From Marinobacter sp. F3R08 (GTDB taxonomy: Bacteria > Pseudomonadota > Gammaproteobacteria > Pseudomonadales > Oleiphilaceae), in assembly GCF_018860425.1 (NCBI RefSeq), contig NZ_JAHKPI010000014.1:1116329-1180328 (forward strand): a DNA stretch of 64,000 nucleotides, given 5' to 3'. Of this stretch, positions 43,306 to 52,227 are shown piece after piece. A program made the position numbers and the translations under genes. Position 1 is the first letter of the stretch. Every line of letters begins with the position of its first letter. The notes beneath the pieces were generated by a model. It made no database searches. It was not told the DNA's origin and saw only the letters and a list, made by a program, of their open reading frames with translations.

Positions 43306-43314
43306 AACGGTAAC

Positions 43315-43352
43315 CCCTGATTGAAATTGTCTTTTACAAGTAAATTTCAGGG
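43315..43352 (-). promoter_or_regulatory. Candidate LysR-type operator before the DUF1445-TRAP-pxp operon
   Basis: GAAATT (43323-43328) and AATTTC (43343-43348) form an inverted repeat with a 14-base spacer. CCCTGA (43315-43320) and TCAGGG (43347-43352) extend the dyad imperfectly. It lies in the 68-nt gap between the LysR gene and DUF1445, directly before the operon start. Confidence 0.45.
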
Positions 43353-43373
43353 TAACCCGTGGTGTGAAAAAGT

Positions 43374-44306
43374 CTAATTATCGTTTTTTAGGTCTTCTGA
43401 TAACTTTTTGTGATGTGTGGTCTGGTCATAGTCAGCGGATACCATGACCGCAAGATTCGCTGCCAACTCCGCTATCGGGTTGAACGGGACGCCAGGGTAG
43501 GAGGCCGTAAAGGTGAGCTCGGAGGGGGTCCAGGAGGTTCCTAGTTTTATCAGCCTGCCGTTGTCCAGTTCGTCTTTGATTACGCTCAGTGGAAGTGTCG
43601 AGATACCGATGCCGTCGAGTGTTAATTGCCGGCAGGCCGCCAGCGAGCTTGAGGAGTAGAATCTGGCCGGCAGTTCGTCTAGTTCGCTGAATTTCTGACT
43701 GATTTCGGCAAAAGGTTTGGTGTTTCTGGCGTAGGTAATGATGGGCCATTCAGCCAGTTCCTTGAGGCTCAGGAGTCTGTCAGGAAGGTTCAGTTCCGGA
43801 CTGGCTACCCAGATCAACGGAAAACTGCAGAGCGCCCGGTTTTCTATTTTCGGCTCGGAAACGGGGCCCATCAGAAAGGCCAGGTCCAGACTGCGATCCA
43901 GCAAACCTGATCGGAGGTTGGATGACACATCGACCGTTATTTCCACATCCAGATCTGGTGCGGTCTCATGCAGTTCCCGAAAGAGGCGCGGCAGCCATGA
44001 ATGGACAATAGTCTCTGAAACGCCGAGCCGGAGAATGCCTGACAACAGTGCGCCACGGTTTGCCCGTTTGCGAAGCTGCTGGGCCATAAAGACAATTTTC
44101 TCGGCATAGGGGAGCAGTTCCTGCCCCTTGCTCGTAAGCTGGCTGTGGCCAGACTTGCGCTCGAATAACCGGACCCCCAACTCCTCCTCAAGAGCGGCAA
44201 TACGGTTAGAAATGGCCGGCTGGGTTGTGTTCTGGTGCTCGGCTGCCTTGCGAAAACTGCCCAGCGTCGCCACCCATATAAAGGTTTCCATGCGTTTGAA
44301 GTTCAT
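43374..44306 (-). CDS. LysR-family transcriptional regulator
   Basis: The 310-residue protein has the LysR N-terminal winged helix ([29 protein letters not shown], with [18 protein letters not shown] near 27-44) and a two-lobe effector domain. It is upstream of and codirectional with the DUF1445-TRAP-pxpABC genes, so it probably controls 5-oxoproline use. It begins 24 nt after the lytic transglycosylase stop and may be partly co-transcribed with it. Confidence 0.87.
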   Translation of the reverse strand: MNFKRMETFIWVATLGSFRKAAEHQNTTQPAISNRIAALEEELGVRLFERKSGHSQLTSKGQELLPYAEKIVFMAQQLRKRANRGALLSGILRLGVSETIVHSWLPRLFRELHETAPDLDVEITVDVSSNLRSGLLDRSLDLAFLMGPVSEPKIENRALCSFPLIWVASPELNLPDRLLSLKELAEWPIITYARNTKPFAEISQKFSELDELPARFYSSSSLAACRQLTLDGIGISTLPLSVIKDELDNGRLIKLGTSWTPSELTFTASYPGVPFNPIAELAANLAVMVSADYDQTTHHKKLSEDLKNDN

Positions 44307-44330
44307 GGTTTTTTTAACCTCGGCCGGGCG

Positions 44331-45032
44331 CTACAGCGCGGCGTAGCGCTCGTGAAGAATGCTGACCCGCTCAACATAGGCTTTTGTTTCGGCGTAGGGA
44401 GGGACGCCCTGGTATCGGCTGACTGCCCCGGGCCCTGCGTTATAGGCAGCGGTGGCCAGCCGGATGTCTCCGTTAAAACGATCGAGCATTTTTGACAGAT
44501 AGTGCACACCGCCACGGATGTTCTCGGCGGCGGCCAGGGCATTTCTGACCCCAAGTTCTTTTGCCGTGCCGGGCATAAGCTGCATCAGCCCCTGGGCTCC
44601 AACCGGAGACAGGGCCTTTTCATTGAAGGCGGACTCGGCGTGAATCACTGCGCGAACAAGTGCGGGATCAACGCCATATTCCTGTGCTGCCGTCTGGATT
44701 TCAGACCTGAATGGCGCCGTGAACAGGGGAGTTTTACGCCAGTCGACGCTGGATTCCGGGTCGCAGGCGTAGCAATAGAAACGAATCACGTCGAACTTCG
44801 CACCGGCTGGTTGGGCACTGCTGTAGGCTACCACGCCATTTTCATCGGTATAACGGTAGACGGTATCGTTGCCACTGGAGGCTCTGGGCTGGCTGGCGCT
44901 TTTTACGTTGGTGAACTCGACGGTGCCATCCGGATGCACAATACGCTTGATGCTGTCGGCCAGGGCGGGTGCTGACAATATCAGCAGCAGCGCTGTGACG
45001 GATGGTATGAGTGCGGATCTGCCGATAGTCAT
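44331..45032 (-). CDS. Lytic transglycosylase with N-terminal DUF4124-like segment
   Basis: The 233-residue exported protein has a signal peptide ending near SAPALA/DS (residue 25), then a [14 protein letters not shown] stretch of DUF4124 type, and a SLT goose-lysozyme-like domain (about 110-225). Catalytic Glu133 lies in [24 protein letters not shown], the classical motif. NAGPGAV and the substrate-groove YNAGP are present. It cleaves peptidoglycan glycan strands in the periplasm. Confidence 0.92.
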   Translation of the reverse strand: MTIGRSALIPSVTALLLILSAPALADSIKRIVHPDGTVEFTNVKSASQPRASSGNDTVYRYTDENGVVAYSSAQPAGAKFDVIRFYCYACDPESSVDWRKTPLFTAPFRSEIQTAAQEYGVDPALVRAVIHAESAFNEKALSPVGAQGLMQLMPGTAKELGVRNALAAAENIRGGVHYLSKMLDRFNGDIRLATAAYNAGPGAVSRYQGVPPYAETKAYVERVSILHERYAAL

Positions 45033-45208
45033 TGCTCACTCGCGAAAGATGCCGTTCACTGCCGGCCTGAAGTTCTTTGTAACACTGCTTTCCTTTGGAT
45101 TATACGGGCTTGCGAAGCGGAATAAAGCACGCGCTCTGTCGGAAAAATGTTACGTTCTGCGTATTGCTCGTCAGTTCTCATTCTTCAGGGAGGTCACACA
45201 CGGATATC

Positions 45209-45736
45209 ATGGCTCACCAGACCGAAACAGGAAACCTTGTTCTCATCGGCATGCCGGGCAGCGGCAAAAGCACCGTGGGAGTTCTGCTGGCCAAGCGGCT
45301 GGGCCTCGGGTTTATTGATACCGATCTGCTTATCCAGGAAGACGCGGGTCGCACCCTGCAAACGATTGTCGATGAGGATGGCTACGAAGCCCTGCGACAT
45401 ATTGAAGAGCAGGTATTGCTGAAGCTGGATGTCAGGCACAAGGTGATCAGCACCGGGGGCAGTGCAGTGTACAGTGCCCGAGCCATGAAACATCTCAAGA
45501 TCAACGGCACCGTCGTGTTTCTGGATATCCCCCTTGATCTGGTCATCAGGCGAATTGGTGATCACAGCATGAGAGGCATTTCCAGACGCCCCGATCAGTC
45601 GCTCGAGGAACTGTTCGACGAGCGGTTTGAACTATACTCCCGACATGCTGATCTGGTGGTGCAGGGCGCCGGGCTGAACCAGGATGAGGTCTGTGAGGCT
45701 GTGATCGAAGGCCTTCCCCGCATTCCGGGCAAGTGA
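45209..45736 (+). CDS. Shikimate kinase-like P-loop kinase
   Basis: The 175-residue protein has the shikimate kinase fold: Walker A GMPGSGKST (about 13-21), DTDLLI for the substrate aspartate, and an arginine in EALRHIEEQVLL. The usual GGG of shikimate binding is GGS here (STGGSAVYS). The lid region is MRGISRRPDQS. ATG at 45209 is followed by family-like sequence; the AGGGAGGT upstream is 14 bases away, rather far. No aroB neighbour is present. It may be a paralogue with another hydroxylated substrate. Confidence 0.75.
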   Translation: MAHQTETGNLVLIGMPGSGKSTVGVLLAKRLGLGFIDTDLLIQEDAGRTLQTIVDEDGYEALRHIEEQVLLKLDVRHKVISTGGSAVYSARAMKHLKINGTVVFLDIPLDLVIRRIGDHSMRGISRRPDQSLEELFDERFELYSRHADLVVQGAGLNQDEVCEAVIEGLPRIPGK

Positions 45737-45815
45737 GTATTAGGTTTAGTTAAGGTGCATGGCATCAGACAGCGCTGCTAGAGTTCCCTGACACATCCAA
45801 ACGAGGTGAACGATC

Positions 45816-46289
45816 ATGAAACCGATAGCCTGTCTGCTGGCTCTGGCGCTTGCCGGAATGCTTCCGGGAGCAGCTCTGGCAGAGTCTTCGCCAGACACCT
45901 CAGTGGAGTCGCTGAAACAGGAGACCCAGGAACTGGGCAAAGCTCTGAAAGAGTATGGCTCCGATCAGAAAGAGCAGGCCGAAGAATCGATCAACAGAAC
46001 CCTGTCTGCGTTGGACCAGCGAATTGAAGAGTTGGATAAGCAGCTCTCGGAGAACTGGGACGACATGAGCGATACCGCCAGAGACCGTGGCCAGAAAAGC
46101 CTGGAATCCTTAAGGGAGCAACGGGCCCGTGTGCAAAACTGGTATCAGGAGCTCAAGGCCAGTTCGGCGTCTGCATGGGAGCGAGCCCGTAAAGGATTTT
46201 CGGACGCCTATGAAGCCCTTTCTGAGCAGTGGGGTGACACCGAAGATGAGCTTGATGAGGACGCAGAAAAGCGCGCTCAAAGCATTTAA
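45816..46289 (+). CDS. Small exported helical (coiled-coil) protein, unknown function
   Basis: The 157-residue protein has a clear signal peptide (KPIACLLALALAGMLPGAALA/ES, cleavage near 22). The mature part is entirely charged helix, rich in Glu, Gln, Lys and Arg, with heptad-like spacing over about residues 27-110 and an acidic end (DTEDELDEDAEK). No catalytic motif is visible. AGGTGA precedes the ATG. Its stop is nested with that of the convergent pseudouridine synthase. Length and composition suggest a periplasmic structural or envelope-stress protein; this is inference. Confidence 0.75.
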   Translation: MKPIACLLALALAGMLPGAALAESSPDTSVESLKQETQELGKALKEYGSDQKEQAEESINRTLSALDQRIEELDKQLSENWDDMSDTARDRGQKSLESLREQRARVQNWYQELKASSASAWERARKGFSDAYEALSEQWGDTEDELDEDAEKRAQSI

Positions 46290-47023
46290 GGCAGGGTTGC
46301 CAGGTTGCTGCTTTCTGTCTCCGTTCCGTCTGATGTCAAACGGATCTCCTCAGGAGTCAGGGGGCGATATTCGCCCTCTGCGAGCTTCTCATCCAGCGTG
46401 ATACTTCCCATCCGTTCACGGTGCAGGGCCGTTACACGGTTGCCAACGGCGTGGAACATCCGCTTGACCTGATGGTAGCGGCCTTCGTAGATGGTCAGTC
46501 TTGCCTCCGTGGGACCCAGCAGATCCAGCTGTGCCGGTGAGGTTTTCAGCTGCTCGAACTCAAACCAGATACCTTCAGCGAACCGGTGAGTAGTCTCCGG
46601 GGAGATGGGGTGCGCGGTGCTTACCCGATAGACCTTGGGGATTTTGATCCGGGGCTCGGTGAGCTGCCGTGACCAGCGACCATCGTTGGTTAGAACCAGC
46701 AGGCCGGTACTGGCCCGGTCGAGTCGTCCGGCAATGTGCAGATCCGCGCGCAAATCCGGGGCAATCAATTCCATTACGGTTCTGTGAGTGTCATCGAGGG
46801 TTGCGCTCAGGAAACCTGCCGGTTTATGCAGCATCAGATAATGGCAGGGCTCAGCGGTCTGCAGAATCTTGTTATCCACATGAACGCTGGAGAACCGATC
46901 CACTTCCGTCGCGGGATTCCTGCAGGTGACGCCATTGACCGCCACCCGGCCTGAAGCGATCAGGAAATTGGCCTGACGGCGACTGACCCCGTTCCGGTTG
47001 CTGAGAATTCGGGAAAGCTTCAT
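46286..47023 (-). CDS. rRNA small-subunit-type pseudouridine synthase (RsuA/RluB family)
   Basis: The 245-residue protein has an N-terminal S4 RNA-binding domain (KLSRILSNRNGVSRRQANFL, 2-21) and a pseudouridine synthase domain with catalytic Asp102 in AGRLDRASTGLL. The YEGRYHQVKRMFHAVGNRV motif is typical of the RsuA family, which converts uridine to pseudouridine in 16S or 23S rRNA. It is convergent with the preceding gene, overlapping by 4 nt. Whether it is RsuA itself, RluB, RluE or RluF cannot be decided. Confidence 0.88.
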   Translation of the reverse strand: MKLSRILSNRNGVSRRQANFLIASGRVAVNGVTCRNPATEVDRFSSVHVDNKILQTAEPCHYLMLHKPAGFLSATLDDTHRTVMELIAPDLRADLHIAGRLDRASTGLLVLTNDGRWSRQLTEPRIKIPKVYRVSTAHPISPETTHRFAEGIWFEFEQLKTSPAQLDLLGPTEARLTIYEGRYHQVKRMFHAVGNRVTALHRERMGSITLDEKLAEGEYRPLTPEEIRLTSDGTETESSNLATLP

Positions 47024-47077
47024 GGTGTGAATCGACTATGCTGAGTGTAAACCCTGATAATAATACGAGGAAATGCC

Positions 47078-47317
47078 ATGCCATTCTCTGTTGATCACCT
47101 TGCCGAACTCAATCTCCTGGGCCTGTTCCCCTCTACTTCGACTCAGGAAGGACTCAAGGTGCATGCCCATTCGGCGGCCCCGGAAACGCTGAAAGCCGCC
47201 GAGAACCTCCACGCCAAGGGACTGATCAGCCAGAAAGATGGCGGGTACCTTACGCCCCTGGGAGCAGAGGCTGTCGAGCTGACCCAGAAGCTTCAGTCGA
47301 TTCTCAGCAGCCCCTGA
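47078..47317 (+). CDS. TIGR02647 family small protein
   Basis: The 79-residue protein matches the TIGR02647 family of small conserved gammaproteobacterial proteins, reading FSVDHLAELNLLGLFPS and later KGLISQKDGGYLTPLGAEAVE. The C-terminal half resembles a winged-helix (HLH then beta wing), so a DNA-binding role is possible. GAGG stands about eight bases before the ATG. Function unknown. Confidence 0.8.
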   Translation: MPFSVDHLAELNLLGLFPSTSTQEGLKVHAHSAAPETLKAAENLHAKGLISQKDGGYLTPLGAEAVELTQKLQSILSSP

Positions 47318-47377
47318 AACCCATACGTATCTGTGCGTCCTTTGAGACCCGGTGCCCTCCCGCGTTAGGGTAGGGGC

Positions 47378-48112
47378 ATGAGTAACTGGATAAAGTCGCC
47401 CATCGTCTTGATGGGCGGAAGTATTGCGGGCGTCGGGCTGGTTGTTGGACTGCTCTATGCCTTCGGAGTCCACCAGCAAGTGGTTGAGTTGCTGCGCTGG
47501 TTCGACACTCAGGGTGCCTGGGCGGCACTCCTGTTCATCAGCATTATGATGCTGGCCATGGTGCTCCTGCTGCCGGGCGTGTTGCTGACCACCGGGGCCG
47601 GCTTTGTTTTCGGTGTGCCGGAGGGCACGATCTACGTTGTTGCGGGTACCACCCTTGGCTCAGCCATTGCCTTTCTGATTGCCCGGCATTTTTTGGGTGA
47701 GCATGCCCACGTGTACATCCGCAACCGAGCGCGGCTGTCTGTTGTGAGCAATGAAATGGCACCCCACGGTTGGAAGATCGTGCTGCTCACCCGTCTGATT
47801 CCTTTTTTCCCTGGCAAGCTGTCCAATTATCTGTTTGGTCTTACTAACTTCTCGTTCGTCGGGTTTGTGGCTGGGACTTTCCTGGGTGTTCTTCCTTTCT
47901 CGCTCCATAACGTCTACCTGGGCTCACTGGCAGCGGATCTGTCCACCCTTGGCGTTCGGGAGACGGGGCGCACCCCGTTGGAGTGGGCCATTTATGGTGC
48001 CGGGTTCGTGGGCACCGTGCTGGCGGTTGTGTATCTGAACCGCCTGGCCCGTAGGGCACTGGCCCGCTACAAGGTCGAGACCGAACCCACAGAACAGGAG
48101 GCAACCCAATGA
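47378..48112 (+). CDS. TVP38/TMEM64 family membrane protein (DedA-like, SNARE-associated domain)
   Basis: The 244-residue protein has about five or six membrane segments. The VTT/SNARE-associated domain lies at about 65-190 with FVFGVPEGTIYVVAGTTLGS, then ARHFLGEHAHVYI and LLTRLIPFFPGKLSNYLFGLTNFSFVGFVAGTFLG. DedA-related proteins are thought to move or flip membrane lipids. Its stop overlaps the next gene by four bases, coupling it to the glycosidase-like protein. Confidence 0.88.
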   Translation: MSNWIKSPIVLMGGSIAGVGLVVGLLYAFGVHQQVVELLRWFDTQGAWAALLFISIMMLAMVLLLPGVLLTTGAGFVFGVPEGTIYVVAGTTLGSAIAFLIARHFLGEHAHVYIRNRARLSVVSNEMAPHGWKIVLLTRLIPFFPGKLSNYLFGLTNFSFVGFVAGTFLGVLPFSLHNVYLGSLAADLSTLGVRETGRTPLEWAIYGAGFVGTVLAVVYLNRLARRALARYKVETEPTEQEATQ

Positions 48113-50304
48113 GCTGGCTGAACTGGCTACCCTGGCGTTACCTGGTCAAGCGCGTGGCCTACCGTCACGGTTTTCTGGATCCGATCGCGCTTTTGGGCAA
48201 ACTGCACAGCTTTGCCCAGCCATCCGAGGTGGGAGAGCCTATCGAATTGCTCAGGGCCGGAGTGGTGTTCCACGCGCGCGGGCTGATCAACAGCCGGGTC
48301 ATCCAGCATAATCTGGACTGGGTCTGGCCCTATTGGGTGGAGCGTCAGTTCGATCCGCAAGATGTTGCTTTTATCCCCCGGGCGTTTTCCATTACCCACA
48401 TCAACCTGAGCAACCGTAACTGGACTGCGATTGGTCAGCCGGATGTCGATGAACTTCCGATTGTGGACCCCCGTGGGTTGCTGACGCCGTTTCATGATGC
48501 CTGGTCGCTGGATGCGTGGCTGCTGGCAGATGATGGCCGGTGTTTGCTGCCTTCACGCTGTAAAACTGCTCGGCAACGTCAGGAGTTTGAGGGTGGACCC
48601 TCTGTGATCACCGATTCCGGGCAGGATGGACTGGCCCTGACGAGTCGTTCCCGGGTGGTGGTGGACAATGGCCGGCCGGTTTGCGAGATGGTGGTGACGG
48701 CCCGTGCGGAGGCGTCCGGCTCGCTCGTCATAGCCTTGCGCCCGGCCAATCCTGAGGGCGTCAGTTTCATCAACAAGATTCAGCTCTCTGGGCAGCGCGA
48801 TGCCTGGACCGTTGATGGAAAGCAGGCGGTGTTTTTCAGTCGGCCGGCAGAGCGGCACCACGTTTCGAACTACCGCCAGGGTGACGTTCATATTCATCTG
48901 CAAAACGATGAGGATCAGACTGAGGGGCAATGCGACGTAGGCATGGCCACGGCGGCGGCTCTGTTCAGGGTTGAGGCTGGCGAGGACTCGGAACTCAGAA
49001 TCACGGTGCCGCTGCAGGATGAGTTGGCACCGGCCATTGCTCCGGACAGCTGGCCTGGCACCCTTGAGGGGTGTGCGCGGCTGGAGTGCCCCGATGAAGA
49101 CTGGCAGTTTCTCTATGATGCGGCTCTGAATTCCCTGGTGCTGCATTCACCGGAAGACGTCTACCCCGGGCCCTATACCTACAAGCGGTTCTGGTTTCGT
49201 GATGCCGCATTTATCGTCCATGCCTTGTTATGCGCCGGGCTGACCGACCGGGCCGAACGGGCGCTCTACCAGTTTCCGGCGCGACAGCTGAAGAATGGCT
49301 ATTTCCGCTCCCAGGAGGGGGAGTGGGATGCCAACGGTGAAGTGTTATGGATTCTCAGGCGGTTCCATGAACTCACGGGGCGGCCGCTGCATCGTGAATG
49401 GCATGAGCCCGTGCGCAAGGGCGCACGCTGGATAGAGAAAAAACGCCTCAGTGATTCCGATGACGTGCCCCATGCCGGGCTGCTGCCTGCCGGTTTCAGT
49501 GCCGAACACCTGGGGCCCAATGATTATTACTACTGGGACGACTTTTGGGGCATCGCCGGCCTCAAGGCTGCACAAGCATTACTGGCCCCGGTTGACCGGG
49601 AAAACAGCGAACACTTTGGCGCCGGTGCGCGGGAATTCAGCCAGACCGTCGACCGCAGTCTGGCAACCTGTGAAAAACGCCTGAACCGACCAGGGATGCC
49701 GGCTTCGCCATACCGTCGCATGGATGCCGGTGCCATTGGTTCGCTGGCTATGGGTTACCCCACGCAATTGTGTGAGCCCACGGATCCCAGGCTGCTCGAC
49801 AGTGTCGAGTTCCTGCTTGAAAAATGCTTTGTGAAAGGGGCGTTTTATCAGGACATGATTCACTCCGGTCTTAACGCTTATCTGACCTTGCATGTGGCGC
49901 AGGTGCTTTTACGTGCAGAGGATCCTCGGTTTCTGGAACTGGTGGATGCGGTTGCGGGATTGGCATCGCCTACCGGGCAGTGGCCAGAAGCCATCCATCC
50001 GGCAACGGAAGGCGGGTGTATGGGGGATGGTCACCACGTCTGGGCATCGGCCGAGTGGGTATTGATGGTGCGGAACTGTTTTGTTCGGGAAGAGGGAGGC
50101 CGCCTGATTCTTTGCGCGGGGATTCCTCCCCGTTGGCTGCAACAGGAAGAGCCCATCCGCTTTGGTCCGGCACCGACCAGTTTCGGAGTTGTATCCATCA
50201 CCGTAACACCGCAACCGGGTGGGGAGCACCGGGTAACCTGGGAAGGTAAGTGGCACAAAGACGAGCCGGAGATCGAGGTAAGGCTGCCGGAGAGCGACTG
50301 CTGA
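48109..50304 (+). CDS. Six-hairpin glycosidase-like protein (amylo-alpha-1,6-glucosidase/GH15-like fold)
   Basis: The 731-residue protein has no signal peptide. An N-terminal beta-rich region (about 1-320) is followed by an alpha/alpha barrel (about 330-680) typical of six-hairpin glycosidases. TYKRFWFRDAAFIVHALLCAGL near residues 363-384 and the later PTGQWPEAIHPATEGGCMGDGHHVWASAEWV (in parts) hold acidic residues placed like the catalytic pair of GH15-type enzymes. Substrate is not assignable. GGAGG precedes the ATG, which overlaps the TVP38-like gene by four bases; coupling to a membrane protein is unusual for this fold. Confidence 0.7.
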   Translation: MSWLNWLPWRYLVKRVAYRHGFLDPIALLGKLHSFAQPSEVGEPIELLRAGVVFHARGLINSRVIQHNLDWVWPYWVERQFDPQDVAFIPRAFSITHINLSNRNWTAIGQPDVDELPIVDPRGLLTPFHDAWSLDAWLLADDGRCLLPSRCKTARQRQEFEGGPSVITDSGQDGLALTSRSRVVVDNGRPVCEMVVTARAEASGSLVIALRPANPEGVSFINKIQLSGQRDAWTVDGKQAVFFSRPAERHHVSNYRQGDVHIHLQNDEDQTEGQCDVGMATAAALFRVEAGEDSELRITVPLQDELAPAIAPDSWPGTLEGCARLECPDEDWQFLYDAALNSLVLHSPEDVYPGPYTYKRFWFRDAAFIVHALLCAGLTDRAERALYQFPARQLKNGYFRSQEGEWDANGEVLWILRRFHELTGRPLHREWHEPVRKGARWIEKKRLSDSDDVPHAGLLPAGFSAEHLGPNDYYYWDDFWGIAGLKAAQALLAPVDRENSEHFGAGAREFSQTVDRSLATCEKRLNRPGMPASPYRRMDAGAIGSLAMGYPTQLCEPTDPRLLDSVEFLLEKCFVKGAFYQDMIHSGLNAYLTLHVAQVLLRAEDPRFLELVDAVAGLASPTGQWPEAIHPATEGGCMGDGHHVWASAEWVLMVRNCFVREEGGRLILCAGIPPRWLQQEEPIRFGPAPTSFGVVSITVTPQPGGEHRVTWEGKWHKDEPEIEVRLPESDC

Positions 50305-50411
50305 CCATCTGTACTGGTCATGAAACCGGATTTCTGTATCTGTTTTGTTTGCAGGTTAACTTATAAAGTAAGCAGAACTACAAATAAATACATCGAATCC
50401 GGTTGGGTTTC

Positions 50412-51299
50412 ATGCGCTCACTGTTCTACTCGTTTTTCGTGCCCGCGTTGTTCGTCTGGCTATGGAGTACCGGCTTTATCGGCGCCAAATATGGTCTGCC
50501 GTTTGCGGAGCCGTTTACGCTGCTTTTGATCCGTATGCTGATGACGCTTGTATTGCTGGTGGGTCTGGCATGGATCATGAAAACCCGTTGGCCAGGCTGG
50601 CGCGGAGCAGGGCATCTGGCGGTTACCGGGGTGCTGGTCCACGGCTGTTACCTGGGCGGTGTGTATTACGCAATCCAGGACGGAATGGCGTCGGGCATTG
50701 TTTCGCTGATCGTGGGGCTGCAACCCTTGGTGACCGCAGCGGCTGCCGTTGCCATTCTCAAAGAGTCCGTGAGTGCGCGTCAGTGGGTCGGGCTTGCACT
50801 GGGGCTGGTGGGTGTCGCCCTCGTGCTGATGGAAAAGTTCGGAGTCAGCGGCAGTGACTCTATGTTTTCACCCTGGAGCCTGCTTTGGGCGCTGTTTGCA
50901 CTTGCCGGCATTTCCATCGGCACGGTCTATCAGAAGCGTCACGGCACCGGGGCTGATCTGGTGGCGGGCACGGTAATCCAGTATGCCGCTGCGGCAAGCC
51001 TTTTTGCCGTTGGCGCTTTCGCTCTGGAAACCCGGGAGGTGGAGTGGAGCCTGCAGTTGCAGCTATCCATGGCCTGGCTGGTATTCGGGGTATCGATTGG
51101 CGCCATTCTGCTGTTGATGTGGCTAATCCGCCAGGGTGCCGCTTCCCAGGTTGCGAGCCTGTTCTACCTGGTGCCGCCGGTCACCGCACTCGAAGCGTTC
51201 GTGTTGTTCGATGAGCGCCTGGGCGGGCTGGCAATGACGGGTGGGCTGATCGCAATTGTCGGGGTCGCGTTGGTGGTCACCCAGAAAAAGCCGGCCTAG
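50412..51299 (+). CDS. EamA/DMT superfamily transporter
   Basis: The 295-residue protein has ten predicted membrane helices in two EamA repeats. The first includes FVWLWSTGFIGAKYGLPFAEP and the second TVYQKRHGTGADLVAGTVIQY and VASLFYLVPPVTALEAFVLFDERLG. ATG at 50412 is preferred to a TTG three codons earlier. EamA proteins export amino acids and other metabolites; substrate unknown. A RarD-like gene follows 26 nt downstream. Confidence 0.87.
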   Translation: MRSLFYSFFVPALFVWLWSTGFIGAKYGLPFAEPFTLLLIRMLMTLVLLVGLAWIMKTRWPGWRGAGHLAVTGVLVHGCYLGGVYYAIQDGMASGIVSLIVGLQPLVTAAAAVAILKESVSARQWVGLALGLVGVALVLMEKFGVSGSDSMFSPWSLLWALFALAGISIGTVYQKRHGTGADLVAGTVIQYAAAASLFAVGAFALETREVEWSLQLQLSMAWLVFGVSIGAILLLMWLIRQGAASQVASLFYLVPPVTALEAFVLFDERLGGLAMTGGLIAIVGVALVVTQKKPA

Positions 51300-51325
51300 A
51301 CACTCTTGCCAGGGGTAGGTTCTAT

Positions 51326-52216
51326 ATGACAGAAGTGACGAGGGGCGTCTGGTATGGGTTGAGCGCCTATACCATCTGGGGCTGCTTTCCTCTGTTCTTT
51401 GCCCTGTTTGACGGCGTTCCGGCGTTCGAAATCCTTATTCACCGTATTATCTGGTCCTGTGTTTTTCTGGCCCTGGTCATCACTGGCCTGCGGCGCTGGC
51501 CTGCTGTTCGAACGGCACTGGCAAGTCCGGCCCAGCTCTGGCGGGTACTTGCCTGTGCACTGCTTATAGCGGCTAACTGGGGCATTTACATTTATTCTGT
51601 CGAAACCCGCCATGTGCTTCAGGCCAGTCTTGGCTATTTTCTGACACCACTGGTGAACGTCGCGCTAGGCATGCTTGTTTTGCACGAGCGCATGGGGTGG
51701 TGGCAAATGGTGGCTGTGGTCCTCGCGGGTATCGGCATCCTGATCCAGCTGGCAATGCTTGGTGAGCTGCCCTGGATTTCCCTGGCTCTGGCGATCAGTT
51801 TCGGAACCTACGGTCTGGTCAGGAAGCAGGTGCAACTGGATGGGTTGTCCGGCCTGTTCGTTGAAACCCTGTTGTTGTTGCCGGTGGGCCTGCTCACTTT
51901 TGGCTGGCTGGCAGGGGAGGGCATGTCCCATTTCGGGGTGAGTGCTTACACCGGTGGTTTGCTGATGGCCAGCGGCATTGTAACGGCCATCCCGTTGCTC
52001 CTTTTTGCGGGCGCTGCCCGGCGCCTGCGACTGGCGACCCTGGGTTTTCTGATGTACATCAACCCGACTCTGCAGTTTGTAATTGCCCTGGTGGTTTTCG
52101 GTGAACCCCTGAGCGATATCCAGCTGATGAGTTTCATGGTGATCTGGGTTGCGCTTGGCCTGTACAGCTGGTCATCCTGGCACTACCGGCCCCGGGGACC
52201 GGTTAGCCAGGATTGA
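51326..52216 (+). CDS. rarD: RarD-like EamA transporter
   Basis: The 296-residue protein has ten membrane helices and the RarD N-terminus GVWYGLSAYTIWGCFPLFFALFDGVPAFEILIHRIIWS with ANWGIYIYSVETRHVLQASLGYFLTPLVNVALG in the middle (parts). RarD was linked to chloramphenicol resistance; its physiological role is export of a metabolite. AGGGGTAGG lies upstream. It ends 11 nt before the convergent dehalogenase gene. Confidence 0.88.
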   Translation: MTEVTRGVWYGLSAYTIWGCFPLFFALFDGVPAFEILIHRIIWSCVFLALVITGLRRWPAVRTALASPAQLWRVLACALLIAANWGIYIYSVETRHVLQASLGYFLTPLVNVALGMLVLHERMGWWQMVAVVLAGIGILIQLAMLGELPWISLALAISFGTYGLVRKQVQLDGLSGLFVETLLLLPVGLLTFGWLAGEGMSHFGVSAYTGGLLMASGIVTAIPLLLFAGAARRLRLATLGFLMYINPTLQFVIALVVFGEPLSDIQLMSFMVIWVALGLYSWSSWHYRPRGPVSQD

Positions 52217-52227
52217 GCAACGGCGGG

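Noticed and set aside
50302..50320. TGACCA/TGGTCA hairpin after the glycosidase-like gene as a terminator
   Set aside because: The six-base stem lacks a U-run and overlaps the stop codon; it is too weak to call.
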